Positions 19,101-26,184 of a stretch of DNA of 64,000 nt are shown here, piece by piece. Every line of letters begins with the position of its first letter. The stretch's first letter is position 1. Source of the stretch: a virus. The stretch covers positions 25,993-89,992 of the IMG/VR virus record IMGVR_UViG_3300027541_000073. One strand, given 5' to 3'. A model generated the notes under the pieces. That model did no database searches. It was not told the origin of the DNA and saw only the letters and a list, made by a program, of their open reading frames with translations. The translations under genes and the position numbers were made by a program.

Positions 19101-19617
19101 CTGATCCGTTTGGTCTAATTTCTAAGTTAGTATTAGATGAACTTGCTGTCAAGGCGGCATCGCCCAAATCGATAACATCATCAAATGTTGTTGTAGATGC
19201 TAGTCCTAAGTCTAAGAAGAAATCCTGTCCGCCGCTGGCTGGACCACCGTCTAATTGATCTAATAAAATACTGCTAGTAGTGGCAATAATATTATTGTTA
19301 ATAAAAATATCGTCTGTAGATATAGCAGATGCAACTACACGATTAACTGCGGTAATGTTTAACGATCCTAATGCTGTAGTAATTCTAGAGAAATCTACAG
19401 TAATATCGTTATTAGTAAAATTTGTTGATAGTGTATTGGTACTGCGTGTTGTACCTAATACTTCTAATTCTGTGTTGGGAGAATTAGTTTTAATGCCCAA
19501 GCGGCTAGTGCCAACATCGAAGTATATTAAATCGGTTTCAAAGGAAAGATCAACACCGTCTCGCAACAGGTTGTCTTTAAGCATTCCACCGGAAATTCGG
19601 CCAATATCTACAGGCAT
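16198..19617 (-). CDS. Large tail-fibre protein with beta-helix core (paralogue of the LamG fibre)
   Basis: Start chosen at ATG 19617 (MPVDIGRISGG) because GGAG lies 8 bases upstream; a longer frame from a TTG at 19632 would place that GGAG inside the coding region. About 1139 residues. The N-terminus GRISGGMLKDNLLRDGVDLSFETDL matches the 1404-residue protein. A pectin-lyase-like beta helix follows (TWFVAENGDNLNQGNHENAP, GDTIKIYPGTY, SPYIQNVSVITQGT), then NSFTYFANRALYAIQGTGR passing directly into GAEVRSIGSANVYGNYG, precisely where the paralogue carries its LamG insert. Later come repeated S-N-S-D/N-L-E-L units and the ending EDISYLWNLILG. Role: trimeric fibre or spike, by fold and context; no catalytic residues are claimed. 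Confidence 0.82.
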   Translation of the reverse strand: MPVDIGRISGGMLKDNLLRDGVDLSFETDLIYFDVGTSRLGIKTNSPNTELEVLGTTRSTNTLSTNFTNNDITVDFSRITTALGSLNITAVNRVVASAISTDDIFINNNIIATTSSILLDQLDGGPASGGQDFFLDLGLASTTTFDDVIDLGDAALTASSSNTNLEIRPNGSGTLEVYNEFNITGNLHSTGDITLDGTITFGSDQNDAVDFNADIASNIVPDTDAFYSLGTSSSNRWNGLYTNLVNGQQVTTSSLSTPSGVNYALRPGKTWFVAENGDNLNQGNHENAPYATIEKALSVATAGDTIKIYPGTYAELLPLVVPAGVAVSGLELRSVTIVPDTASQSEDVFHLNGETTVNNLTIKDFYYDSINDKGYAFRFAPNAQVTSRSPYIQNVSVITQGTTTTADDPRGFASGDAGKGALVDGSETNYLTKEASMLFHAVTFITPGVDALTMTNGVRVEWLNSFTYFANRALYAIQGTGRLTEDGSTLAYGAEVRSIGSANVYGNYGAVADGADTLMYLIQHNFAYIGTGKDATNDDTLVVQTNETVELNSGRVYYQSQDHKGTFRVGDQFYVDFENGTVSFDASGLASTGATGLTITTGADVTTITKDFVNTGNLKIAGNTIESLFGEVNILSASGETNLTLDVNVAKNLDITGDFSLGGQLILGNQTVDTVTFKQTLNQNFEPDVTETYNLGSSTKVWRDTYTSEANINDIRIRGNVIETTVSNSDLELRANSAGIVNLKDYAAFDQNLTVSGLTTVKSVNVIGTLNHTGAVVLAGDKSNTGFLDISGTLTVGSSAYFDNVQIVNNRIFTSDSNSDLELSAHASGIIQIPVDNVSITRSLSISGDYYTTNITASNRYTAEEFYNADILIKDNYISTTTSNSNLELRGNSAGGVFLETTKFTGSTVSNADDIVLQPNTGKNLKFDTTAALIVPKGTTANRPTFQQGDVRFNTTTGIFEGYGAAFGGVYSADRQTSVTAGSSEEINFKADNILTMDITSTRLRTNGLLVDNTLFDVNTVTTTNNDLTFAPNGTGLNRIENITPDGSDIRNELNSAITLGSTGLGYIKFTGTNGLVIPYGTTAEQPSSPEVGETRYNIEESVVEVWTGTKWGNAGGEGETVTQQYMEDISYLWNLILG

Positions 19618-19635
19618 GTGATTAGTCTCCAATAA

Positions 19636-19643
19636 TATTTATT
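19636..19643 (-). promoter_or_regulatory. Putative late promoter for the 1139-residue fibre gene
   Basis: The minus strand reads AATAAATA about 20 bases upstream of ATG 19617, with GGAG between. It fits the late 8-mer family of this genome and supports the downstream start. Confidence 0.55.
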
Positions 19644-19671
19644 GGATCCTGAATTATTAAAAGTGTTGAGA

Positions 19672-20385
19672 TTAACGGTCGAAGCCGTGAATGACAGTGA
19701 CTGGTTTACCGTAAGGAACAGCACTTGTGAACTCTACAAAACGTCCAACTCTTGTTACAGTAACGCTAACAGTTCCAGATCCGCTAGCATTTGTGTTTAG
19801 TGTTAAACTTACGCCAGGACTTACACCTGTTACAGTCCCAGAAACACCAGATCCAGATACAGTTGCACCGATCATACTGTCAGTGGCTTCTGAAGTAATT
19901 AATGTTGGGTTTCCGTCTGTCTTTGCTACAGAAATAGTACTTGCGGGCGCATCTACTAGTGTGTAGTTTGTTGTAGAAATTTGATAAACGTTTTCAATTA
20001 ATACGAATAAGTTCTGTGGGTTTGTTAGTTCTGGATATGGATAATCAGCATACCCCGAATCCAACGGGCCAAAATAAACTTCGGCAGCGTCACCGTTACC
20101 TAGATTTTGTTGTGTAATTAGTGCTGGTTCTTTAAATCTAAATTTGCGCCATGCCGCTGGAGTTCCTTGACGTCCTTCAAATTCTTGGTCCGTTGTGTTA
20201 TAACGAATATGTCCTTCGACTGGACTAGTTACTGTGCCAGATTCGCCAGGACGACTAGTAGTAGGTCCGTTGGGAATTAACAATACGTTTTCAGTATCTA
20301 ACTTAACTTCGTCTGTAATTTCAACCGCAATACGATTGTCTTTTACATTACGACTGTTTAATTGATTACGTTTTAAAAACTTCAT
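19672..20385 (-). CDS. Fibre-associated structural protein
   Basis: Start chosen at ATG 20385 (MKFLKRNQLNSRNV), giving 237 residues; the stop of the 111-residue gene overlaps this start as TAATG and GAGAG lies just upstream. A longer frame reaching 20448 would run into the preceding gene. It contains SRPGESGTVTSPVEGHIRYN with EFEGRQGTPAAWRKF, the same RP..G.IRYN...E...G..W motif seen in the large fibres, followed by a segment like a phage tail-needle/fibre beta domain (FVLIENVYQISTTNYTLVDAP) and a short G/S/T-rich beta repeat. It ends with PYGKPVTVIHGFDR. Probably a short fibre or connector; inferred from shared motifs and operon position. Confidence 0.72.
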   Translation of the reverse strand: MKFLKRNQLNSRNVKDNRIAVEITDEVKLDTENVLLIPNGPTTSRPGESGTVTSPVEGHIRYNTTDQEFEGRQGTPAAWRKFRFKEPALITQQNLGNGDAAEVYFGPLDSGYADYPYPELTNPQNLFVLIENVYQISTTNYTLVDAPASTISVAKTDGNPTLITSEATDSMIGATVSGSGVSGTVTGVSPGVSLTLNTNASGSGTVSVTVTRVGRFVEFTSAVPYGKPVTVIHGFDR

Positions 20386-20720
20386 TAACTTACTCTCATT
20401 GAAGTTAGAGATACACTTAGTCGTGTATTTGCATCTGCTGTTGCCCAAATTCTTTCTTCTGAACCTAGTACAATTTTTTCTGTATCAAATGTAAATGTTT
20501 CACCTGCTGGTATTGTTAAGTTATGAATAACTTTAGTAGTGTTAGCAATAGTAGCCGGTAAAGGTGCTAATAACCAAAGATTTAAAACAACATCCGATGT
20601 TGAATAATTGCAAAACATCATGCAGGTCACAGCATATTCTCTGTCATCAGAACCAACAGTGCCAGGGGCAGTATAAATTGCACTGCCTAGTGTAGTTACT
20701 AAATTGCTTGTGATTGCCAT
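20385..20720 (-). CDS. Small beta-rich virion protein
   Basis: 111 residues from MAITSNLVTTLGSAIY (AAGGAT upstream). It overlaps the next gene by one base (TAATG), indicating coupled translation. Alternating beta pattern with LTIPAGETFTFDTEKIVL and RIWATADANTRLSVSLTSMRVS; this plan recalls the 109-residue protein at 11511-11840. No enzyme motif, signal peptide or membrane helix. Candidate minor fibre or head-tail decoration protein; inferred. Confidence 0.7.
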   Translation of the reverse strand: MAITSNLVTTLGSAIYTAPGTVGSDDREYAVTCMMFCNYSTSDVVLNLWLLAPLPATIANTTKVIHNLTIPAGETFTFDTEKIVLGSEERIWATADANTRLSVSLTSMRVS

Positions 20721-20729
20721 GTTCTATCC

Positions 20730-21746
20730 TTAAAATATCATACTGTAAACGATTGCTTTACGTTTACTTATTAATTCATCTTGCTTGTTCTCTGAGTTTA
20801 CAAAGAACAATCCTGTGCCACCTTGGGCTTCATTCTTAGCATAAAGTTTTACACCATCGGCTACGCTTCCTGGATCTTCTGTTTGTAGGTATAATTTAAA
20901 ATGGTCATCGACACCTACGCAACCTGTACCGTCACTGCGTAAAACTAAATCTTCGTTACTTAATCTACTTTCAATAGTAGCATTATAAAACTTTAAATTC
21001 TGTACTTCAAATCTGTCTACAAACCAAGCGGCATTAATTACATTATCTAAAGTTAATGTTAAATTACTTGGGCCACCATCTGCTTCAAAGTCACTAATTT
21101 CCAAATAAGAATCATACAATACTGTTACGCCGCCAATCTTAGCACTATCTTGTAATTTGTAAGGCGGATTTAATGTAAAGTAACTACCTACATAATCTGT
21201 AACTGCTTGAATGTTAGGAATAATATCTGGATCAATCGGAGGAAGGCCAGGTGCTGTATAATCTAAAACTTGTTCTTCATAGTTTACTGTGCCAGTAACG
21301 TTAACTACAGCCGTTCCTGTTCCTAACAAGTTTAAATTATATCCAGCAGTAGTAATGGAATTAGTCTGTATTCCAATTAAATCATCAGTTTCATTTTTAG
21401 CAACAAACAGTCCGCTACGTGTTGTACCAGATTGTGTATCTAACCAGTTTTTTGATTCATCAAAAACTAAAAAAACATCAGGTCTTGATCCGCGAGATAT
21501 TTGAATACCCGCTTCTCCTAGTCCTGTTGGACTAATACCTGCGCCGCTTTCGCCTCTGTTTAATAGAATAATTTTATCTTCTATTTCAACGTTGACTGTT
21601 TGTATGGATGTTGTATTACCTAATACAGTTAAATCACCGGTGACAAGAACCGTACCAATTTGATCACCAGTATTCAGCGTAATTGTTCCGCCAGAATTAA
21701 CTGATATCTTATAATCGGTGTCTTGTACTTTAACTATTCTTGCCAT
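20730..21746 (-). CDS. Fibre-type structural protein with S-N-x-D-L-x-L repeat motifs
   Basis: 338 residues from MARIVKVQDTDYKISVN, AAGGATT upstream. Contains VLVTGDLTVLGNTTSIQTVN, EIEDKIILLNRGESG, and ATIESRLSNEDLVLRSDGTG, which is the same repeat type as in the 1404- and 1139-residue fibres (S-N-x-x-L-x-L-R-x-x-G-T-G). It lies in the same transcription unit as the small proteins 20385-20720 and 19672-20385. The GDLTVLGN motif is typical of long repetitive phage fibre shafts. Probably a shorter fibre or an adaptor for the large ones; inferred from repeats and location. Confidence 0.75.
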   Translation of the reverse strand: MARIVKVQDTDYKISVNSGGTITLNTGDQIGTVLVTGDLTVLGNTTSIQTVNVEIEDKIILLNRGESGAGISPTGLGEAGIQISRGSRPDVFLVFDESKNWLDTQSGTTRSGLFVAKNETDDLIGIQTNSITTAGYNLNLLGTGTAVVNVTGTVNYEEQVLDYTAPGLPPIDPDIIPNIQAVTDYVGSYFTLNPPYKLQDSAKIGGVTVLYDSYLEISDFEADGGPSNLTLTLDNVINAAWFVDRFEVQNLKFYNATIESRLSNEDLVLRSDGTGCVGVDDHFKLYLQTEDPGSVADGVKLYAKNEAQGGTGLFFVNSENKQDELISKRKAIVYSMIF

Positions 21747-21759
21747 GTGTAATCCTTAA

Positions 21760-21779
21760 TAAGGGACCTAAGTCCCTTA
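21760..21779 (-). terminator. Intergenic hairpin (attenuator-like)
   Basis: Perfect 8-base stem TAAGGGAC / GTCCCTTA with a four-base loop, directly after the stop of the 140-residue gene (21782). No long U-tract follows on the minus strand, so it is more likely an mRNA 3'-end stabiliser or a partial terminator between the 140-residue gene and the 338-residue gene. Confidence 0.5.
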
Positions 21780-21781
21780 TA

Positions 21782-22204
21782 TTAAACTGCAATCAATACT
21801 AATACGTCTGCTGACGAATCGTTATCTAAATACCACTTGTACTTGTTACCGCTAAAGTCATAAGCAAGGCGCTTAGTTAATTTAGCAATAGCAGTAGTAC
21901 CAGGAGTTTGACCAGTTGTAGAACCTAAAATACGAATTTCACCATTGGCTGCTGGTGTTCCAGAAACTAGTTTACCAACTTTTAAGTTAGTACCTGTAAT
22001 AGAACTGATGCTTTCTGCTTCAGTAAATGCATCATCGGATGTTTTTAAAACAACGTATGTGCTCTTGCCACGTTGTTTAACAATTTGATAGTCACTGGCT
22101 AATGAACCGCCGAAGTAACCTTGAACTAAAATACCTGCTTGTGATGTAGTAAATGAACGAGTAACTTTAGTACCGTATACATCTTTCTTTAATGGACGTC
22201 CCAT
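21782..22204 (-). CDS. Virion protein next to the major capsid gene (possible head decoration)
   Basis: 140 residues from MGRPLKKDVYGTKVTRSF with AAGGAG upstream. Small, beta-rich, no membrane segment; ends SADVLVLIAV. It has its own putative late promoter (22289) and a structured leader after the gp23 terminator, which suggests strong, separately set late expression. A MGRPLxK N-terminus is familiar from structural proteins of marine T4-like phages, but I cannot name the family. Candidate capsid decoration or neck protein, by location only. Confidence 0.72.
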   Translation of the reverse strand: MGRPLKKDVYGTKVTRSFTTSQAGILVQGYFGGSLASDYQIVKQRGKSTYVVLKTSDDAFTEAESISSITGTNLKVGKLVSGTPAANGEIRILGSTTGQTPGTTAIAKLTKRLAYDFSGNKYKWYLDNDSSADVLVLIAV

Positions 22205-22238
22205 TTGTTTTCTCCTTATGTTGACGTTTTAGGTCTAC

Positions 22239-22296
22239 GCAGAGGGATTCTGCATAAGTTCGCTAATGCGAATATAATTTAGACATTGTATTTAGC
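22239..22296 (-). promoter_or_regulatory. Late promoter and two-hairpin leader of the 140-residue gene
   Basis: The minus strand reads GCTAAATA at 22289-22296. The leader then holds two hairpins: TTCGC/GCGAA near 22258-22271 and GCAGA/TCTGC near 22239-22253, before the ribosome site AAGGAG. Position directly after a terminator supports a real new transcript start. Confidence 0.55.
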
Positions 22297-22305
22297 CACA
22301 AAAGA

Positions 22306-22329
22306 AAAAGGACTCCGAAGAGTCCTTTT
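22306..22329 (-). terminator. Intrinsic terminator of the gp23 transcript
   Basis: Ten-base stem AAAAGGACTC / GAGTCCTTTT with a four-base loop; on the minus strand the loop is TTCG, a very stable tetraloop, and the 3' arm continues into TTTTTCTTTT. It lies about 25 bases beyond the gp23 stop codon. Confidence 0.85.
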
Positions 22330-22353
22330 CTTGTTACACTTGTTAAGTGTTGA

Positions 22354-23529
22354 TTACTGGAATGTAGCGTTAGAGATACTAACTGTACCTAAGTAATCAG
22401 CCGCGTTACCAAGAGATGATGCTGTGTTGTTCAACTCAACATATCCATAACGAGTCATGAAAGACACGACTGGTTCGAATGATGTTGGGTCTAATACAAC
22501 GCCAGAGCTCATCAATGGAACGTATGGGCAGTAGAAAGCGGCTGCGTCAGATTCGCTAGAACCTTTGTAACCAACTAATACTGATGCGCTGTCAGATGCG
22601 TATGTGTTAACATAGATCTTCATAGCATTGTTCAATGTACCAACAAACTTAGTGTTTGTAGGTGCTTCGAAAGTACCTTCTGTTGTTCTTGCGAACGCAG
22701 AAGTTGTTGCACTTTGAAGGATTGTTAATGCGTATGGGCTAACAACGGCCCAGTTACCAGCACCACGACGTGTACGTTGTGCGATAACGTTAGCGGCACG
22801 GTTGATTAGAACTGCCAAAGCGGCGTGTTCGTCACCAACGAATGTTGCTGTACCAGATACTGTTGCCTGGTCAAATGCTTGGTTGTTACCGTTAGATGTT
22901 GCAAGAGTTGCTAGGGAACCTAGAACTTCTTGGTCGATTTCAGCAGTGATTTCTTGAGCAAGAGCAGCCATGATTTCTGCTTCGATGTCAATACCTTGTT
23001 GGGCTTGTGCATCTTGAGCAGCCTCGAATGTCCAACGTGCAGACAATTTACGAGTCTTGGCTTCAACTGTTTGCTTCAAGATTTGGATGCTCATACGCTT
23101 ACCAGCAACACCTTCTAATGCGGCAGTTGCGGCGGCTGTAGTAGCAGATCCGTTATTTGCAGAATAACCTTCTGCAATCTTGAATGGGCTTAGAGCCTCT
23201 TCACCAGCGGTAGCACCATATGTACCACTTAGTGTATCGCTGTAGCGAACACGTAGAGTATGGATTTGACCAACTGGACCAGTCATTGGTTGTACACCAA
23301 CTAATTCGTTGGCAATAACTGTTGGCATAACACGACGGATCACTGGAAGGATCACGCGGTTAAGGGTTGCGACGTTACCGGCAGAAGTAGCACCAGTTGA
23401 CGCAGATTCTGAAAGATACTTACGAGTATTCTCTAAAGTAACTCCCATTACGCTACGCTTGGTACCTTGAAGGCCTTCTAATAGTGCCTCTTTAGTTTCT
23501 TGCCAGCGGCTTTCTAGTAGTTCTGACAT
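22354..23529 (-). CDS. gp23: Major capsid protein gp23
   Basis: 391 residues, AAGGAG upstream. Forms the hexameric shell of the T4-type head. Recognised from the N-terminal half: LNRVILPVIRRVMPTVIANE, LVGVQPMTGPVGQIHTLRVRY, followed by FKIAEGYS, the helix KRMSIQILKQTVEAKTRKLS, ARWTFEAAQDAQAQQG and the C-terminal FMTRYGYVELN. It is shorter than T4 gp23 (521), as in other marine T4-likes. A gp21-type cleavage motif (hydrophobic-x-Glu) occurs as YLSE at residues 38-41, suggesting removal of a short propeptide; the motif is seen, cleavage is inferred. It follows gp22 after 11 bases and is ended by a strong terminator. Confidence 0.97.
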   Translation of the reverse strand: MSELLESRWQETKEALLEGLQGTKRSVMGVTLENTRKYLSESASTGATSAGNVATLNRVILPVIRRVMPTVIANELVGVQPMTGPVGQIHTLRVRYSDTLSGTYGATAGEEALSPFKIAEGYSANNGSATTAAATAALEGVAGKRMSIQILKQTVEAKTRKLSARWTFEAAQDAQAQQGIDIEAEIMAALAQEITAEIDQEVLGSLATLATSNGNNQAFDQATVSGTATFVGDEHAALAVLINRAANVIAQRTRRGAGNWAVVSPYALTILQSATTSAFARTTEGTFEAPTNTKFVGTLNNAMKIYVNTYASDSASVLVGYKGSSESDAAAFYCPYVPLMSSGVVLDPTSFEPVVSFMTRYGYVELNNTASSLGNAADYLGTVSISNATFQ

Positions 23530-23540
23530 TTAAATTCTCC

Positions 23541-24632
23541 TTATTTTAATCCAGCAAGGCGACGGATGTCAATTACATCGGCCTGGCTATTAGCACTACT
23601 AATGCTATGGGTTTCTTTGTTGCCTGTGATTTCTTTTGCCTCTACAAGAGCCTTCTTCTTCTCCGGTGTGCTACCACTCAATACTGCTGGTAAGTACTTG
23701 TCGAAACTAGTACGTAGTTTTGCAGTTTGCACACTTTCTAGTAACTCGCTCATGATGTCTTTTTGGTCCTTGTTTAGAGGATTTAGAAGTTCACTCATTA
23801 CTTCTTTACGTTCAGCGGCTTCTTGTGCGCGAGCAACTTCTTGCTCTTTGCTTTCTACCAACTGTTGCTTTTCAGAAATAATGCTCTGTGCTTCTGCGAG
23901 TTTTTGTTCTTTTTCTGCGATTACTTTGAGTAACTTGCTTGTCTCTGATTTCTCGTTCAACAAACTAGATTGATACTCAGTTGTAAATGCTTCAAAAATC
24001 TTACGTCCAAAGTCGTTTTGACGAGCTTGGTCGATATCTTCTTTAAGTTGAGTAATCTCTTTCTCAAGACCTTGTTTTACAACAGATTCAACTAATTCTG
24101 CTGAAGTCTTTACAAACTTGCTCTTAAGTTGAGCAAATTGTTCTTTTGCTTCTTTAACAAGTTTAACTTTGGTTTCTGCCAAGTCTTTCTTGTCATCATA
24201 GAAGTCTGCAATTTCCTTAGCCAATGCTTCGACTACAAACTGCTCTAACTTACTAAAATTCTCAGCCATTACTTTCTGATCTTCGTGAAGTTCAGAAATT
24301 TCTCTAGCAAGAGAAGTCAATACAAACTCGTTAAGTTTACTTGAGTGTTCGCGAATAGCAACAGCATACTTGGCTTTCGCCTCTGCTAGTTGTGCGCGAT
24401 CTTCTGTAAACTCTTGGATTTCGACAGATAAACGATCTTCAATCATGTTATTGATTGCGTCGACCATTACTTGTTTGTCATGTTCGTATTTTTGCGCGAA
24501 TTCTTCGCGTAGTTGTTGAGTAGCCTGTTCGCGGTTTTCAGCGATTCTGGCGTTCCAAGCAGACTCGATGTCTGCTTTGATTTCTTCGGAAATCACGTTG
24601 TTTTCAAATAATGATTTAAGTGCATCCAACAT
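23541..24632 (-). CDS. gp22: Prohead core scaffolding protein gp22
   Basis: 363 residues (T4 gp22 is 269). Highly charged, nearly all helical, with long heptad-like stretches over roughly residues 40-280 (for example EQKLAEAQSIISEKQQLVES), as expected of the internal scaffold around which gp23 assembles and which the gp21 protease destroys. The C-terminal section NPLNKDQKDIMSELLE.. and SFDKYLPAVL is the conserved part of the family. Lies between gp21 and gp23 in the canonical order, 15 bases from gp21, with AAGGGAG before the start. Confidence 0.93.
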   Translation of the reverse strand: MLDALKSLFENNVISEEIKADIESAWNARIAENREQATQQLREEFAQKYEHDKQVMVDAINNMIEDRLSVEIQEFTEDRAQLAEAKAKYAVAIREHSSKLNEFVLTSLAREISELHEDQKVMAENFSKLEQFVVEALAKEIADFYDDKKDLAETKVKLVKEAKEQFAQLKSKFVKTSAELVESVVKQGLEKEITQLKEDIDQARQNDFGRKIFEAFTTEYQSSLLNEKSETSKLLKVIAEKEQKLAEAQSIISEKQQLVESKEQEVARAQEAAERKEVMSELLNPLNKDQKDIMSELLESVQTAKLRTSFDKYLPAVLSGSTPEKKKALVEAKEITGNKETHSISSANSQADVIDIRRLAGLK

Positions 24633-24647
24633 TGTGATTCTCCCTTG

Positions 24648-25280
24648 TTATTGGAGTCCGCCTATTATTTTTAATAGGCTTTCTTTTAAGTATTGCTGTG
24701 CCTTTGCGTCGCCTTGTACTTCTTGTGCTATTCTTAGTGCCTTATATCCGCCCTTACTATTCATGAGATGCTCATAAATGGGCGTTGGATACGCACCCGG
24801 GGCTGATGGTTGAGCTACTACATCAACTGTAATAATCTCGAAATCTGACACTTCACCGGATCCGTCTTCTTTGACGTTTCCGGATCCGCGCGAACTAACT
24901 CCTAACTTAACACCACTTTCCAACATAGTTTTCACTAATTGTCCCATTGGGGTTGGAAGAATCTTAAGTTTACCGTAACCATTTGGGCCATCCATCCACA
25001 TTTCTGTAATCATATGGCTTACACGGTCTAGGTTAATTTTTAAGTCGTCTGGATGATCTACTTCGCCAAGAACTGAATATCCACCAGTGATCTGGTCGTT
25101 TAGTGTTTTGACAGCCCTGCCGATTTCGCTCACAGGATACACACGCTGATTTGCGTTACGAATGCCGCCCTGGATACAAATACCCTTCATATAAAGGTTT
25201 TTGCCTCCGTCGCCATCCGACTCCACAACCATTCGGGCTTGGTCGAATGTTAGGTTCTCACGTAAGTAGAAATTACTCAT
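24648..25280 (-). CDS. gp21: Prohead core protease gp21
   Basis: 210 residues (T4 gp21 is 212). Serine protease of the herpesvirus-assemblin/T4 gp21 type that processes the prohead. The family motifs are visible: GGYSVLGEVDHPDD with the likely catalytic His76, and GVKLGVSSRGSG with the likely catalytic Ser129 or Ser130. The N-terminal MKGICIQGGIRNANQRVYP is also characteristic. Its targets would be gp22, the acidic core protein and the gp23 N-terminus, at hydrophobic-x-Glu sites. Gene order core protein-gp21-gp22-gp23 is the standard one. Confidence 0.95.
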   Translation of the reverse strand: MSNFYLRENLTFDQARMVVESDGDGGKNLYMKGICIQGGIRNANQRVYPVSEIGRAVKTLNDQITGGYSVLGEVDHPDDLKINLDRVSHMITEMWMDGPNGYGKLKILPTPMGQLVKTMLESGVKLGVSSRGSGNVKEDGSGEVSDFEIITVDVVAQPSAPGAYPTPIYEHLMNSKGGYKALRIAQEVQGDAKAQQYLKESLLKIIGGLQ

Positions 25281-25296
25281 CTAGATTAGACCCTAA

Positions 25297-26079
25297 TTAA
25301 CCTTTGCTACCAATGATACTCTTGGTATCAGCGCCGCTTTCGCCTGCGCCTTTCTTCTCTGCGCCATGACCTTTGCTTTGAGCATTAAGTTTTGTCGCAT
25401 TTTTTGAACCAGGCACATTAACGTTACCTGAATTCAAATCCTTTGTTGATGGATTTGCTAAACCACCTTGTGTACCACCTTTGTTGCTTTCGCCGCCTTT
25501 AGCGATATTAGCAACTGTGCCACCCATATCGTTCTTACCGGCTACGATTGACTTAGTGTTAGCACCGTTGTCACCGTGCTTTGGAGCACTTACTTTTTCT
25601 ACGTATTCTACAACGTAGTCTTCTTTAGTTTCTTCTTCTTCGCCGCCTTCTTCGCCTTCAGGTGCTTCTGGACCTTCTTCTGATCCACCTGCTGGGAATT
25701 CGTCGCCGCCTTCTTCACCTTTGTCACCACCCATCATTTGTTCAAATTCTGCGGTTAGTGCATCGATAATGTCTTGTTTCATTAGGTCTAGGTCGCCTAC
25801 AGTTGCTGGCTCTTCATCGCCACCTTCGCCACCGTCCATGTCATCTTCTGGTTCATCGGCATCGATATCGCTTAGTAAATCGGCTGCTGGCTCGTCTTGA
25901 GCTTCTAAACCAAATGCTTCTTCTGCTGGTTGATCAAATTGTAGATCATCGTCCAACAAGTTTTCGTAAATTTCGCGAGATTTTGCTACCACTAGTTCGT
26001 GGAACAATTCTTCGGCTTTTTGTTTGTCTTCATTAATTAGATATTCAAGCATCTGCTCGAACTTTGCGCGATCAGTCAT
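25297..26079 (-). CDS. Acidic prohead core protein (position of T4 gp67/gp68)
   Basis: 260 residues, AGGAGAA upstream. The N-terminus (MTDRAKFEQMLEYLINEDKQ) is a helix likely to pack in the core; residues about 55-155 are extremely acidic and Gly/Glu-rich (GGEGGDEEPA, EGEEGGEEEE), and the tail has repeated GA-x-TKSI motifs (GANTKSIVAGK, GADTKSIIGSKG). Sits directly before gp21, as T4 gp67/gp68 do, and the composition fits an internal core protein cleaved into acidic peptides. The duplicated TKSI motif is odd. Function is inferred from location and composition, not from alignment. Confidence 0.75.
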   Translation of the reverse strand: MTDRAKFEQMLEYLINEDKQKAEELFHELVVAKSREIYENLLDDDLQFDQPAEEAFGLEAQDEPAADLLSDIDADEPEDDMDGGEGGDEEPATVGDLDLMKQDIIDALTAEFEQMMGGDKGEEGGDEFPAGGSEEGPEAPEGEEGGEEEETKEDYVVEYVEKVSAPKHGDNGANTKSIVAGKNDMGGTVANIAKGGESNKGGTQGGLANPSTKDLNSGNVNVPGSKNATKLNAQSKGHGAEKKGAGESGADTKSIIGSKG

Positions 26080-26131
26080 TTATGTTCTCCTATATATGTG
26101 ATGGGGTTATTCACCCGCAAGGCTGTCGATG

Positions 26132-26139
26132 TATTTACT
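26132..26139 (-). promoter_or_regulatory. Putative late promoter for the core protein-gp21-gp22-gp23 unit
   Basis: The minus strand reads AGTAAATA about 55 bases before the start at 26079 and just downstream of the 26153-26170 terminator. It deviates more from TATAAATA than the others, so support is mainly positional: the head operon needs a promoter after the terminator. Confidence 0.45.
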
Positions 26140-26152
26140 ATGTATATAAAAA

Positions 26153-26170
26153 AACCGGTGCAAACCGGTT
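26153..26170 (-). terminator. Intrinsic terminator after the Rossmann-like gene
   Basis: The minus strand reads AACCGG, loop TTTGCA, CCGGTT, followed by five further T residues. It lies 15 bases past the stop at 26185 and separates the tape measure-portal transcript from the capsid transcript. Confidence 0.82.
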
Positions 26171-26184
26171 CAAAATACGAAATT

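Noticed and set aside
12050-19300. Repeated short DNA blocks in fibre genes as a CRISPR array
   Set aside because: The repeats are protein-level S-N-S-N-L-E-L units with variable DNA and no regular spacer lengths.
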